NCBI GenBank assembly: GCA_902780785.1
Contig: CACZGS010000001.1
Span: 62,001 to 126,000 of the forward strand
Direction: 5' to 3'
Source: Oscillospiraceae bacterium
GTDB taxonomy: Bacteria > Bacillota > Clostridia > Saccharofermentanales > Saccharofermentanaceae
Length of the DNA: 64,000 nt
The notes beneath the pieces are model-generated. The model was not told the origin of the DNA and did no database searches. It saw nothing but the letters and a program-made list of their open reading frames with translations. Made by a program: the position numbers and the translations under genes. Each line of letters begins with the position of its first letter. The stretch's first letter is position 1. Positions 16,840-25,916 of this stretch are shown in pieces.

Positions 16840-18090
16840 ATGGATGATAACGAGTTAGACAGATTATTCGGTGAGGTATCAGAGTCCGGATCTAAGCCGG
16901 AGAAAGAACCTTCAAAAGACAAGGAAAATGAGGCTTCCGGCAAGGAAGTCAGTGATTCCGAGCGTGCCGAAGAAGTCTTAAGGAAAAACGGTTTCATCGT
17001 AAGCAAATATAAAGAATCTTCCGGAGATGACGAAGAAGGATCAGACGAAGAACCGTCTGATGAGGAAGAGAAGGAAGAGTCTGAAGATTCGGAAGATACT
17101 GAAGAGAACGAAGATCCCGAAGAGTCTGAAGAGGAAGATGAGGAATCCGGAGAAGGATCTGAGGAAGACGAAGAGTCTGACGAAGATTCTGAGGAAGAGT
17201 CCGGAGAAGACGATGAAGAAGACTCTGAGAGCGAAGAGGTTCCTGCCAGGGAAAAACCAAAGAAGAAGGCTAAAAAGAAGCCTGCACGCCGCTTAAACAA
17301 GAAAGGCATAACGATAATATGCCTGTTAGTACTCATAATCGGCCTTGCGGCGCTTATCTGGTTCCTTCCGGCATTCCGCGTAAGGAATGTTCATGTCGAG
17401 GGCAATGTTTCCCAGACTGACCAGGAGATCTTAAGACAGCTCAAGCTTGAATATAATGCCCACCTGATGGGCGGTGTAAGCGGCAATATCCTTGATGTCA
17501 TAAGGCTTGATTACGGTAAGACCGAAGAGCGCATCAAGAGGGAGAATCCCTATATCGAAGATATCAGGGTATCGGTAAAACTCCCTTCGACGGTTGACGT
17601 TACGGTTAAGGAACGCCAGAAAGTATGCTATATCAGGACGCCTGACGGCTATGCTGCCCTCGATAAGGACGGCATCGTATTGGAGCTCTCTTCGAACGAC
17701 ACAGGCAAGAGGGTAAGGCCCGTCATCTGCGGACTTAACGTTAAGTATGCGGAGCTCGGAAAGCCCGTAACCATAGGCAATGCGAACGATTACAAGAAAG
17801 CGATCATTGTCCTCGGTGCTATCCTTGCTGCCGATAATGCCAGCATCGGCGACAATTATTCAATGTTCGAGAACACCCTGGAAGTAAGGATGCTGCCAAG
17901 CGGCTACATTTTTCTTACGGTATATTCCCCGTCCGGCAAGATGATCCAGATCAAACTCAACAACCTGGACAAGATAAGCGATAAAATGGCATGGCTCCTC
18001 TATGCCTTTAATTCAGAGGCTTTGGACAAGACCAAGACCAAAGGATTCCTTGATATGACCGGCGATGACCCGACTTTAAGGGAATACTAA
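16840..18090 (+). CDS. ftsQ: Division protein FtsQ/DivIB with an acidic cytoplasmic tail
   Basis: Bitopic divisome protein of 416 residues. The cytoplasmic part (about 155 residues) holds a low-complexity run of Glu, Asp and Ser at about residues 63-135, then a Lys-rich patch (KPKKKAKKKPARR). The membrane helix is GITIICLLVLIIGLAALIWF, followed at once by a POTRA domain opening FRVRNVHVEGNVSQTDQEIL and a beta region. DivIB proteins often have charged tails, but this one is extreme. No ribosome site is visible before ATG 16840. The repeat-like GAAGAn codons create long false frames on both strands here. Confidence 0.88.
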   Translation: MDDNELDRLFGEVSESGSKPEKEPSKDKENEASGKEVSDSERAEEVLRKNGFIVSKYKESSGDDEEGSDEEPSDEEEKEESEDSEDTEENEDPEESEEEDEESGEGSEEDEESDEDSEEESGEDDEEDSESEEVPAREKPKKKAKKKPARRLNKKGITIICLLVLIIGLAALIWFLPAFRVRNVHVEGNVSQTDQEILRQLKLEYNAHLMGGVSGNILDVIRLDYGKTEERIKRENPYIEDIRVSVKLPSTVDVTVKERQKVCYIRTPDGYAALDKDGIVLELSSNDTGKRVRPVICGLNVKYAELGKPVTIGNANDYKKAIIVLGAILAADNASIGDNYSMFENTLEVRMLPSGYIFLTVYSPSGKMIQIKLNNLDKISDKMAWLLYAFNSEALDKTKTKGFLDMTGDDPTLREY

Positions 18091-18100
18091 TTATATTTGC

Positions 18101-18130
18101 TTGATTTCCGCCATTTAATGATATTATAAA
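18101..18130 (+). promoter_or_regulatory. Distal candidate promoter for ftsZ
   Basis: TTGATT (18101-18106) and TATAAA (18125-18130) are spaced by 18 bases in the A/T-rich gap before ftsZ. Confidence 0.4.
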
Positions 18131-18175
18131 TGTGAAGTTTTCTTTACAATCACACAGTATTTACTATTGTTTGTA

Positions 18176-18204
18176 TTGATTGAAACTTGGGTTTGGGTTA
18201 AAAT
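18176..18204 (+). promoter_or_regulatory. Proximal candidate promoter for ftsZ
   Basis: TTGATT (18176-18181) with TAAAAT (18199-18204), spacer 17. It would give a leader of roughly 75 bases ending in the strong GGAGG of ftsZ. A separate ftsZ promoter would raise FtsZ above the rest of the cluster. Confidence 0.45.
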
Positions 18205-18287
18205 TTTCAATGGTTAATAATATTTATTTAATCAAGAAATCTTTTAATTTATTTTTGGAACAATAAAGAGTACGGAGGAACAAAAGG

Positions 18288-19679
18288 ATGTCTGACAGCA
18301 AGCACAGCTATTCAATGGACGAATCTAATGTTGCAAGCATTAAGGTAATCGGCGTAGGCGGCGGCGGAAGCAATGCCGTAAACCGCATGGTCGAGAGTGG
18401 TGTCCAGGGCGTCACGTTCATCGCTATCAATACAGATAATCAGGCACTTGCCCGCAATAAGGCAGAGATCAAGATCCAGATCGGTGAGAAGGTTACCAGA
18501 GGCTTAGGCTGCGGTGCTGATCCCAGCGTTGGTGAGAAGGCAGCAGAGGAGTCCAGAGACGAGATCGCTGAAGCTATTGCTAACACAGACATGCTCTTTA
18601 TCACAGCCGGCATGGGCGGCGGTACAGGAACAGGTGCTGCTCCGGTAGTTGCTCAGATCGCAAGAGATCTCGGTATCCTTACAGTTGCTGTTGTTACTAG
18701 TCCTTTCACATTTGAAGGCGCTAAGAGAGCTGCAAACGCTGAGCGCGGTATCCGTGAGCTCCAGAAGTCAGTTGACTCTCTCATCATCGTTTCCAATGAT
18801 AAGCTCCTCGACGTAGTCGATGACAATACAAGCTTCGAAGAAGCATTCAACATGGCAGACCAGGTATTGAAGTTCGGTGTTGCCGGCATTTCAGACCTCG
18901 TTGCTATCCCCGGACTCATCAACCTCGACTTGGCAGACGTTACACGTGTCATGAAGGACGCTGGTGTTTGCCACATGGGTATCGGCCGTGCTTCCGGTGA
19001 GGACAGAGCTTCCGTTGCTATCAAGCAGGCTATCAATTCACCTCTCCTCGATACAACTATCGACGGTGCTACAGGTGTTATCCTTAACTTCACAGGCGGC
19101 AGAGGAATGCGTCTTTCCGAGATCGACGCTGCTTCTTCCATCGTTCGTCAGGCAGCAGCTCCTGAAGCAGAGATCATCGTTGGTGCAGTCGTAGACGACT
19201 CACTCGAAGATGAGCTCATGATCACAGTAATCGCTTCCGGATTCGACGGAACAGTCAATGCTTCTGCAGGACACAGAGCAAGCACATCAGTTCTCTCCAG
19301 AGAGAATCCTACATTGATCTCAGCTAGACAGCCTGTTGCTCCTCAGCCGAGAACAGACTACACACCCAGACAGCCCGAGCCCGCTCCGGCACCCGTTCCG
19401 GTACAGAGACCTCAGCCCGGCTTCAGATTCGGTGACGAGTCCGTTGCACCTGCACCTGCTCCTCAGGCAGTTCAGCAGGTTCCCATGCAGCAGGCTCCTA
19501 TCCAGCAGGTTCCTGTTCAGCCTATGCCTCAGCAGGCAGCTCCCGCACCCGCACCCGCTCCTTCACAGCAGCCGGTACAGATGGGCGGCAGACCTCAGGC
19601 TAACGTAGCTCCTGCAGCTGATGAGAAGGCTCAGAAGTCAGCTAAGCCCTGGTTCATGTTCGGTAAGGACGGACAGTAA
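18288..19679 (+). CDS. ftsZ: Cell division GTPase FtsZ
   Basis: Tubulin homologue of 463 residues that forms the Z-ring. The GTPase domain has [13 protein letters not shown], the tubulin signature [13 protein letters not shown] and the T7-loop segment [15 protein letters not shown]. After about residue 325 comes a long linker of roughly 110 residues rich in Pro, Gln and Ala. The extreme C-terminus is [11 protein letters not shown], unlike the usual DIPxFLRxR peptide that binds FtsA, SepF and ZipA. GGAGG seven bases before ATG fixes the start. It is more strongly biased to favoured codons than its neighbours. Confidence 0.97.
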   Translation: MSDSKHSYSMDESNVASIKVIGVGGGGSNAVNRMVESGVQGVTFIAINTDNQALARNKAEIKIQIGEKVTRGLGCGADPSVGEKAAEESRDEIAEAIANTDMLFITAGMGGGTGTGAAPVVAQIARDLGILTVAVVTSPFTFEGAKRAANAERGIRELQKSVDSLIIVSNDKLLDVVDDNTSFEEAFNMADQVLKFGVAGISDLVAIPGLINLDLADVTRVMKDAGVCHMGIGRASGEDRASVAIKQAINSPLLDTTIDGATGVILNFTGGRGMRLSEIDAASSIVRQAAAPEAEIIVGAVVDDSLEDELMITVIASGFDGTVNASAGHRASTSVLSRENPTLISARQPVAPQPRTDYTPRQPEPAPAPVPVQRPQPGFRFGDESVAPAPAPQAVQQVPMQQAPIQQVPVQPMPQQAAPAPAPAPSQQPVQMGGRPQANVAPAADEKAQKSAKPWFMFGKDGQ

Positions 19680-19696
19680 TTTAAGGGAGTCCTTCC

Positions 19697-20170
19697 GTGA
19701 TCTGTCCGAAATGCGGCGCGAATGACGACAAGGTCCTGGATTCAAGACCGACCGATGACGGTTTCGCTGTCAGAAGAAGACGAGTATGTCTTGTCTGCGG
19801 CGCGAGGTTTTCGACAATTGAGAAGATCGAAGGCTTAAAGCCGATGGTCGTCAAGAAGGACGGAACCAAGCAGCTTTATGAACCCGACAAGATCTTGAGA
19901 AGTCTTGACGTTGCCTGCCAGAAGCGCGGAGTATCTCAACAGGTCAAAGAGAATATCGTTTCCGATATTACGCATCTCGTAGAAGAGAGATTCAATAAAG
20001 AGATAACCTCGTCCGAGATCGGCGAGTTTATTATGTCGAAGCTGATGGATATAGATCGCGTATCTTACGTCCGCTTTGCATCGGTATATAAGAACTTCAC
20101 AGACCTGGATTCTTATACGGCCGAGATCAACAATTTTGACGTGGGAAGCACTGCTTCTGACGGAGAGTAA
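19697..20170 (+). CDS. nrdR: Transcriptional repressor NrdR
   Basis: Zinc-ribbon plus ATP-cone repressor of ribonucleotide reductase genes, 157 residues. CPKCG at residues 3-7 and CLVCG at about 31-35 form the zinc ribbon; VVKKDGTKQLYEPDKILRSL begins the ATP-cone, which senses the dATP/ATP balance. The start is GTG 19697 with AAGGGAG seven bases upstream; no ATG fits. It follows ftsZ by 17 bases. No nrd gene is in the window, so it acts elsewhere. Confidence 0.94.
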   Translation: MICPKCGANDDKVLDSRPTDDGFAVRRRRVCLVCGARFSTIEKIEGLKPMVVKKDGTKQLYEPDKILRSLDVACQKRGVSQQVKENIVSDITHLVEERFNKEITSSEIGEFIMSKLMDIDRVSYVRFASVYKNFTDLDSYTAEINNFDVGSTASDGE

Positions 20171-20174
20171 GGAA

Positions 20175-20191
20175 TTGTAACATTGTTACAA
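20175..20191. promoter_or_regulatory. Perfect 17-base palindrome upstream of the two-component pair
   Basis: TTGTAACATTGTTACAA is a perfect inverted repeat (8 + 1 + 8) between nrdR and the response regulator. Sixteen of its bases recur at 34043-34058. The form is that of a dimer operator. Confidence 0.6.
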
Positions 20192-20232
20192 ATAGGGAAA
20201 ACCTAAGAAAGTTGTAGACCAGGGGTGATCTT

Positions 20233-20952
20233 ATGGCAGCTAACAAGGTTTTGCTCGTAGACGACGATCCGGGCATCATTGAAGTACTTAAGCTCTACTT
20301 TGAGAAAGAGGGATACCAGGTATCCACATGCATGCAGGGTGACAAAGCGATAGCTGCTTTTAACGCCTTCGTTCCTGATATTGTTATCCTGGATCTTATG
20401 CTTCCCGGCATGGACGGCAATGATATCTGCCGCGAGATCAGAAAGACATCCGAATGTCCGATCATCATGCTCACTGCAAGAACCGATACTCTTGATAAGA
20501 TCGTCGGTCTTGAGTTAGGCGCTGATGACTACATCCCGAAGCCGTTCGAACCTAAGGAAGTACTTGCCAGAGTTAAGGCAGTACTTAGACGTACAGATAA
20601 GCGTGATGCCGCTCCGGCAGCCGCTGAAAAGAATGAAGGATCTACAGACATCATTACCTATCCCGGTTTTTCTGTCGATAAGATCCGTTATGTAGTAAGT
20701 GTAGACGGCAATGAGATCTACATGCCGCCTAAGGAGCTTGAGCTCTTATTCTTCCTTGCATCCAATCCCAACAGGGTATTCACGAGAGAGCAGCTCTTGG
20801 AGAACGTTTGGGGATACGATTTCTACGGAGAATCCCGTACGGTCGATGTCCACATCAAGCGTATCAGAGAGAAGATCGAGAATCCCGACAGAGAGCAAAA
20901 CTGGAGTATTAAGACCGTTTGGAGCAAGGGTTATAAATTCGAGACGAGGTAA
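20233..20952 (+). CDS. OmpR/PhoB-family response regulator
   Basis: Two-domain regulator of 239 residues. The receiver (about 1-120) has the acidic pair DDD at 10-12, phospho-acceptor Asp54 in VILDLMLPGMDG, and the conserved Lys in DDYIPKPF. A winged helix of OmpR type fills about 140-239, with ELELLFFLASNPNRVFTREQLLENVWG and SRTVDVHIKRIREKI. AGGGGTGAT precedes ATG 20233. The kinase gene starts 7 bases after the stop, so the two form a pair. A clostridial PhoP/WalR/ResD-like role is possible but the regulon is not shown here. Confidence 0.93.
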   Translation: MAANKVLLVDDDPGIIEVLKLYFEKEGYQVSTCMQGDKAIAAFNAFVPDIVILDLMLPGMDGNDICREIRKTSECPIIMLTARTDTLDKIVGLELGADDYIPKPFEPKEVLARVKAVLRRTDKRDAAPAAAEKNEGSTDIITYPGFSVDKIRYVVSVDGNEIYMPPKELELLFFLASNPNRVFTREQLLENVWGYDFYGESRTVDVHIKRIREKIENPDREQNWSIKTVWSKGYKFETR

Positions 20953-20959
20953 GTAATTA

Positions 20960-22513
20960 ATGACGCCGAGAGCTGACGGTAAGCGGGTATCGGCGGGATT
21001 TGCCGTTTTTCTCATATCCTTCCTTGTATTGACGACGTTGATTGTTTTCGCAGTCTTGTTGTTCCTTTCGTATGAGAATATGTATAACAACCTCGTTATT
21101 GAGGTGTCTGCAGGTACCGACGGCGCGTGCAGGGACTTAGCGTCCGACATTACCTCCATTACGTCGCTGCAGGATGAGAAATTCATATACACTCTTAATG
21201 ACGACGGCTCAGACAATTTCAAGAATTCCAGGATCATCGATAAGTTCGTAAATTCCCAGACATACCGTTCTAGCGGCTCCGTTTATGTAACGGATAAGGA
21301 CGGCAGGGTCTGTTGCCGCAATAATTTCGTTTTCGATGCGATGGATAATATCGAGACATCAGATGACGGTCCTTTGAGGATCACCCAGGAAAACGTACTG
21401 GAGATGCTCAAGACCGCTGATGCTGACGGATACGCAAGGATCGCACCTGTCAGTTCGGGCAGGGTCGTTTCCATAAGCTGCACCCAGGTCACGGGAACCG
21501 ATTATTATGTAATCGTCTGCAACAGTGAAGGCACTGAGCAGACCAGGGCAGAATATGTAAAGATCATTCTTATCCCTGCAGTAGTTGCGATGATCATAGC
21601 GATAGTCCTTTATGCAGTATTCGTTTACTTAAGCCTCATGCCGATCAAGGACATCTCGCACGCTATCTCCAGGGTTGCCGAAGGCGATTATTCAGTAAGA
21701 GTTAATCCTAAATATTCTGATCCCGATGACTATGCGACTTTATCAGTCTCTTCGGAATTCTCCGAGATGGGAAGCACGGTCAATAAGATGATCGAATCGC
21801 TCGAAAACCAGGAGCACGACAGAGAGATGTTCATCTCATCTATCGCTCACGATATAAGAACCCCTCTTACATCAATAAACGGCTTTGTAACGGCGATGCT
21901 TGACGGCACGATCCCTGAAGACAAGCAGGATCATTATCTTGAGCTCATCAAGCAGCAGACCGACAGAATTAGAACGCTCGTAACACAGATGACTGAAGCT
22001 TCTTCCTTGTCGCATCCTGATCCTGACATGATGGAAGAATTCAATATCAACGACATGATCAATGACATCGTCGATAACCTTGAAGCGCAGCTTACAGACA
22101 AGCAGATAAGAGTAATAAAATCATTGGATCCCGGCCCGGGCATCATGGCATACGGCGAAGCGCAGCAGCTTTGCAGAGTAATAATAAACATCATTACGAA
22201 TGCCATTAAGTTCACGCCGCAGAACGGCGAGATCAAGATCTCAACAGAGACCAATCCCAAAGCAAGAAAGATATTCATCTCCGTCGAAGACTCCGGCGCA
22301 GGCGTTGAAGAGTCAAAGAGACAGAGGATCTTCGAGAGTTTCTATCAGGCGGATTCCTCACGTAAATCCGAAGGCTTCGGCTTAGGACTTTACATATGTA
22401 AGCAGATCCTTGCAGGTCACGGACAGACCATCATCTGTGATGAAGGCCGTGAACTTGGCGGCGCGAGATTCGTATTCTCATTCCCTTATCCGCCTGAGGA
22501 GCAGGAGCAGTAA
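20960..22513 (+). CDS. Membrane sensor histidine kinase
   Basis: Partner kinase of 517 residues. A first membrane helix (about 14-35) and a second (about 200-225) enclose an outer sensor domain of about 165 residues. A HAMP linker follows (SHAISRVAEGDYSVRV), then the H-box SSIAHDIRTPLTSINGF with phospho-His297, and an HATPase domain with NIITNAIKFTP (N-box), SVEDSGAGV, and GFGLGLYICKQIL (G-boxes). The outer domain is not a family I can name by eye. The gene ends 2 bases before nth. Confidence 0.92.
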   Translation: MTPRADGKRVSAGFAVFLISFLVLTTLIVFAVLLFLSYENMYNNLVIEVSAGTDGACRDLASDITSITSLQDEKFIYTLNDDGSDNFKNSRIIDKFVNSQTYRSSGSVYVTDKDGRVCCRNNFVFDAMDNIETSDDGPLRITQENVLEMLKTADADGYARIAPVSSGRVVSISCTQVTGTDYYVIVCNSEGTEQTRAEYVKIILIPAVVAMIIAIVLYAVFVYLSLMPIKDISHAISRVAEGDYSVRVNPKYSDPDDYATLSVSSEFSEMGSTVNKMIESLENQEHDREMFISSIAHDIRTPLTSINGFVTAMLDGTIPEDKQDHYLELIKQQTDRIRTLVTQMTEASSLSHPDPDMMEEFNINDMINDIVDNLEAQLTDKQIRVIKSLDPGPGIMAYGEAQQLCRVIINIITNAIKFTPQNGEIKISTETNPKARKIFISVEDSGAGVEESKRQRIFESFYQADSSRKSEGFGLGLYICKQILAGHGQTIICDEGRELGGARFVFSFPYPPEEQEQ

Positions 22514-22515
22514 TC

Positions 22516-23157
22516 TTGGCCGGCAACAACTCGAAAAACAAAGCACTCGCTAAAAAGATATATGACGCGCTGTCAACGGAATTTCCGGACAGTATGTGTT
22601 CATTGGACTACGATTGTCCCCAAAACTTAGCCATAAGAGGCATATTGTCCGCACAATGCACCGACAAAAGGGTTAATATAACTGCAACAGATCTTTTCAC
22701 TAAGTATCCGGACATGGAATCGATCGCAAATGAAGATCCGGAAGCGATCGCGGCGGTCATCAAGCCCTGCGGTCTTACGGCTTCCAAGACCAAGTCTGTA
22801 ATGGCTTTTGCGAAGAAGATGACCGGAGAATGGAAAGGCAAAGTTCCTAACGATGTCGATCTCCTTATGGAGGTTCCGGGCATCGGCAGGAAGATCGCGA
22901 ACCTCATTGTCGGTGAGGTCTACGGCACGCCTGCAGTAGTCGTTGATACGCACTGCAAGCGTGTAATGAAGAGAATAGGAATAACTGAGAGCAGTGACCC
23001 TGCCAAGGTTGAGAAGGACATAATGAAGGTATTTCCGGAAGAACAGTGGATCAGCATCGGACATCTGTCCGTCGATCTCGGACGAAAGTATTGCACGGCG
23101 CAGTCACCAAAGTGTGATGAATGTCCGTGCGCATCTTTCTGCAAGAGGAGGATATAA
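22516..23157 (+). CDS. nth: Endonuclease III (DNA glycosylase/AP lyase)
   Basis: Base-excision repair enzyme of 213 residues that removes oxidised pyrimidines and cuts the abasic site. The helix-hairpin-helix LMEVPGIGRKIANLIV carries the catalytic Lys, and VDTHCKRV holds the catalytic Asp. A C-terminal CX6CX2CX5C cluster (CTAQSPKCDECPCASFC) binds [4Fe-4S]. The start is a TTG at 22516 with GGAG upstream, because no ATG or GTG stands at the proper place. It sits in an unbroken run with the kinase gene and recG. Confidence 0.93.
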   Translation: MAGNNSKNKALAKKIYDALSTEFPDSMCSLDYDCPQNLAIRGILSAQCTDKRVNITATDLFTKYPDMESIANEDPEAIAAVIKPCGLTASKTKSVMAFAKKMTGEWKGKVPNDVDLLMEVPGIGRKIANLIVGEVYGTPAVVVDTHCKRVMKRIGITESSDPAKVEKDIMKVFPEEQWISIGHLSVDLGRKYCTAQSPKCDECPCASFCKRRI

Positions 23158-23160
23158 GAC

Positions 23161-25338
23161 ATGACAGCAATCCATCTGTCTAATCCCGTTACTGATCTTT
23201 ACGGTGTCGGTCCTTCTGCGGAAGAGAAGCTCGCTAAATTAGATATCTACACAATCTACGACCTCATAGCTTTTATCCCGTGGCGATACGATGACTGGTC
23301 CAATGTAGGCTCGATCGGTTCTTTTGACTTGTCTGACCGCTTTGACGATAACACCGGTTATGACCTGTCTTTCAGAGGAACCATATGTACAACTCCTTCA
23401 GTAAACATCACAAGTAAAAAAAGACCTTTGACCTTTTTCGTAAATGACGGAACAGGAAGGATCAAGCTGACATTTTTCAATTCGCCTTATCTGTCGGGAA
23501 AGTTCTCTTTAGGCGACGAGTGTTTTATCCATGGGCAGGTCACGATTTTTAAAGGCCAGATGCAGATGGTTAATCCTTATATCGAGAAGGCCGAGAAGAT
23601 CACCGATGATGCACTCGTAAGGCCCGTATATCACTTAACTGCAGGCCTTACATCCAACAATATATCCAAGTGGGTCGCAACGGCTATAAAGCTCTGCGGC
23701 GATGAACTCTTATCCTGCATTCCCGCAAGCATCGCAGAGCAGAAGGGATTCGTATCACCCAAGGAAGCTTACATGATGGCGCATTTCCCGGCTTCGCTGG
23801 AAGACGCGAGAAGAGCCAGGGAACAGCTCGCATATGAGGAGTTGATCCTTCTCGGTATCGGCATGAAGCTCTACAGCTCAGGTCACGGAATAAAGGAAGT
23901 TGCAGAACAGGTAATACCTTCAGGTCCAAATGCCATAAGCCGCGATCTTGCAGCAAGATGGAACCTGATAAAGAGTAATCTCGGCTTTGCACTGACAGGT
24001 GACCAGACGGCAGCTTTCAGGGATGTCCAGACAGATCTTATGTCCACGACACCGATGAACAGACTTATCCAGGGTGACGTAGGTTCAGGCAAGACGATGG
24101 TTGCGGCATTATCCATGCTTATCACCGCGCTGATGGGCAAGCAGGCAGTTCTTCTTGCGCCCACATCTGTCCTTGCGACACAGCACTATAAGACTTTGTC
24201 AGCTCTCATGCAGAACAGCGGTATGGAACCCGTGCTCTTACTCGGTAAGACAAAGGCTTCAGAGAAGAACGAGATCAAGGATAAGATCGCAAGCGGTGAA
24301 GCAAGGGTCATAATCGGAACACATGCCCTTCTTACAGACGATATCAGTTTCCACGATCTTGCTCTTGTAATAGCAGATGAGCAGCACAGATTCGGTGTTA
24401 AGCAAAGGGAGAAGCTCCTCTTTAAGGACGAAGGAGAAGACGGCACAATAAAGAGTGTCCACAACCTCGTCATGACCGCAACACCGATCCCGAGGACCCT
24501 TGCAATGGTTATCTACGGCGACATGGCAACATCTGTTATCAGAGAAAAGCCGAAGGGCCGTCAGGAGATAACTACATGGTTTGTTAACTCCAAAAAGAGC
24601 AAGGCTATAGAAGAGATGATGAGCGTTAAGCTCGCGGCAGGCGAGCAGGTATATATCGTCTGCGCCAAGATCGATAAGGATGAGACAGAAGCAGGTTCAG
24701 ATTATCTTGTGGGAGAACCTGTCGGAGGAGATGAGAGCGTAACAAGCGTTTTCGACATGAAGAAACAGGTCGATTCGATGAGCAATCTCTCGCAGTATAA
24801 GAGCGCAGTCCTCTACGGTTCCATGAAGGAGAAGGACAAGCTCGAGACGATGGAACGCTTCATCGCAGGCGACATTAAGATCCTTATATCTACTACAGTA
24901 ATCGAAGTCGGTGTCGACAACCCGAATGCCAATGTCATGATAATCATGGATGCGGACAGATTCGGACTCTCGACACTGCACCAGTTAAGAGGCCGTATCG
25001 GCAGAGGCGACAAGAAGTCTTATTGTTTGCTGGTATCTGAATCGAGATCTGAGCTGGCGCTCTCCAGAATGAAGATGATGTGCGAATCATCAGACGGATT
25101 CGAGCTCGCGGAAAAGGACCTTGAATTAAGAGGTCCGGGCGATTTCTACGGCACAAGACAGCACGGTATCCCTACACTTCGTGCCGCAAACCTTTATACT
25201 GATATGAAGATAGCTACTGAAGCCACCGAAGCCGTGAACAGGATCATCGAGGCAGGCGGCGAGGAAGCTGAGCGCTTGAACGAAGCGATAAAGAAGATGT
25301 TCGAATTAAGATTTGCAAGGAAGATGGAGCAGTTATAA
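23161..25338 (+). CDS. recG: ATP-dependent DNA helicase RecG
   Basis: Branch-migration helicase of 725 residues that remodels stalled forks and Holliday junctions. The N-terminal wedge is an OB-fold (about 60-160, including VNDGTGRIKLTFFNSPYLSG). The helicase core has Walker A GDVGSGKTMVA, motif II ADEQHRFG, motif III VMTATPIPRTLAM, and motifs IV-VI ending HQLRGRIGRGDKKSYCLL. The TRG-like closing region (DLELRGPGDFYGTRQHG) is intact. GAGGAGGAT fixes ATG 23161. The stop overlaps rsmD (TAATG). Confidence 0.96.
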   Translation: MTAIHLSNPVTDLYGVGPSAEEKLAKLDIYTIYDLIAFIPWRYDDWSNVGSIGSFDLSDRFDDNTGYDLSFRGTICTTPSVNITSKKRPLTFFVNDGTGRIKLTFFNSPYLSGKFSLGDECFIHGQVTIFKGQMQMVNPYIEKAEKITDDALVRPVYHLTAGLTSNNISKWVATAIKLCGDELLSCIPASIAEQKGFVSPKEAYMMAHFPASLEDARRAREQLAYEELILLGIGMKLYSSGHGIKEVAEQVIPSGPNAISRDLAARWNLIKSNLGFALTGDQTAAFRDVQTDLMSTTPMNRLIQGDVGSGKTMVAALSMLITALMGKQAVLLAPTSVLATQHYKTLSALMQNSGMEPVLLLGKTKASEKNEIKDKIASGEARVIIGTHALLTDDISFHDLALVIADEQHRFGVKQREKLLFKDEGEDGTIKSVHNLVMTATPIPRTLAMVIYGDMATSVIREKPKGRQEITTWFVNSKKSKAIEEMMSVKLAAGEQVYIVCAKIDKDETEAGSDYLVGEPVGGDESVTSVFDMKKQVDSMSNLSQYKSAVLYGSMKEKDKLETMERFIAGDIKILISTTVIEVGVDNPNANVMIIMDADRFGLSTLHQLRGRIGRGDKKSYCLLVSESRSELALSRMKMMCESSDGFELAEKDLELRGPGDFYGTRQHGIPTLRAANLYTDMKIATEATEAVNRIIEAGGEEAERLNEAIKKMFELRFARKMEQL

Positions 25339-25916
25339 TGCCTAGAGTAGTAACGGGAAGATTCAGAGGCGCGATATTGCAGGCGCCTGAAGGAGATAAG
25401 ACAAGGCCCACGACCGATAAGGTAAAAGAGGCCCTGTTCTCGATAATACAGGCATATGTCCCTGATTCAGAGTTCTTAGACCTTTTCGCAGGCTCCGGAC
25501 AGATAGGAATAGAAGCCTTAAGCCGCGGCGCAAAGCGTGTAACTCTCGTTGAGAGGAGCGGTCAGGCTGCAGCCATAATATCCAAGAATATAAGCAAGAT
25601 AAGGATGGAAGGCTCTGACGAGATAAGGTTCCACAAGAAGAGCGTAGCCCAGGCATTGGAGCTCTTAGGACAGGCGGGCGAGAAATTTGATATCATATTC
25701 ATGGACCCGCCCTATAAGGACGTGCCTTTAAGGCTTGAGGAGGCTACAAAGCTCATCAACACCTTCGGTATGCTCAAAAAAGACGGGATGCTGATCGTGG
25801 AACACGACAAAGACTGTGAGATTCCTGAGGAAGTTAACGGTTTGAAGCATGTTCGTTCTTGTAGTTATGGGCTTCAAGTGTTAACATTTTTTAAGGATAT
25901 TAATATCGGAGGATAA
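25338..25916 (+). CDS. rsmD: 16S rRNA (guanine-966-N2)-methyltransferase RsmD
   Basis: SAM-dependent enzyme of 192 residues that methylates G966 of 16S rRNA. It opens with RVVTGRFRGAILQAPEG and RPTTDKVKEALFSII, both family marks; FLDLFAGSGQIGIEALSRGA is the SAM site, and IIFMDPPYKDV is the N-methyltransferase NPPY-type motif. It overlaps recG before it and coaD after it, an arrangement conserved in many Bacillota (recG-rsmD-coaD). Confidence 0.94.
   Translation: MPRVVTGRFRGAILQAPEGDKTRPTTDKVKEALFSIIQAYVPDSEFLDLFAGSGQIGIEALSRGAKRVTLVERSGQAAAIISKNISKIRMEGSDEIRFHKKSVAQALELLGQAGEKFDIIFMDPPYKDVPLRLEEATKLINTFGMLKKDGMLIVEHDKDCEIPEEVNGLKHVRSCSYGLQVLTFFKDINIGG

Noticed and set aside
16794-17336. Serine-rich frame of 180 codons on the - strand, and a Lys/Arg-rich frame at 17027-17296 (+)
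   Set aside because: Both are shadows of the GAn/TCn repeat-like codons in the acidic tail of ftsQ. Neither has a ribosome site, and the ftsQ frame continues into a clear POTRA domain.
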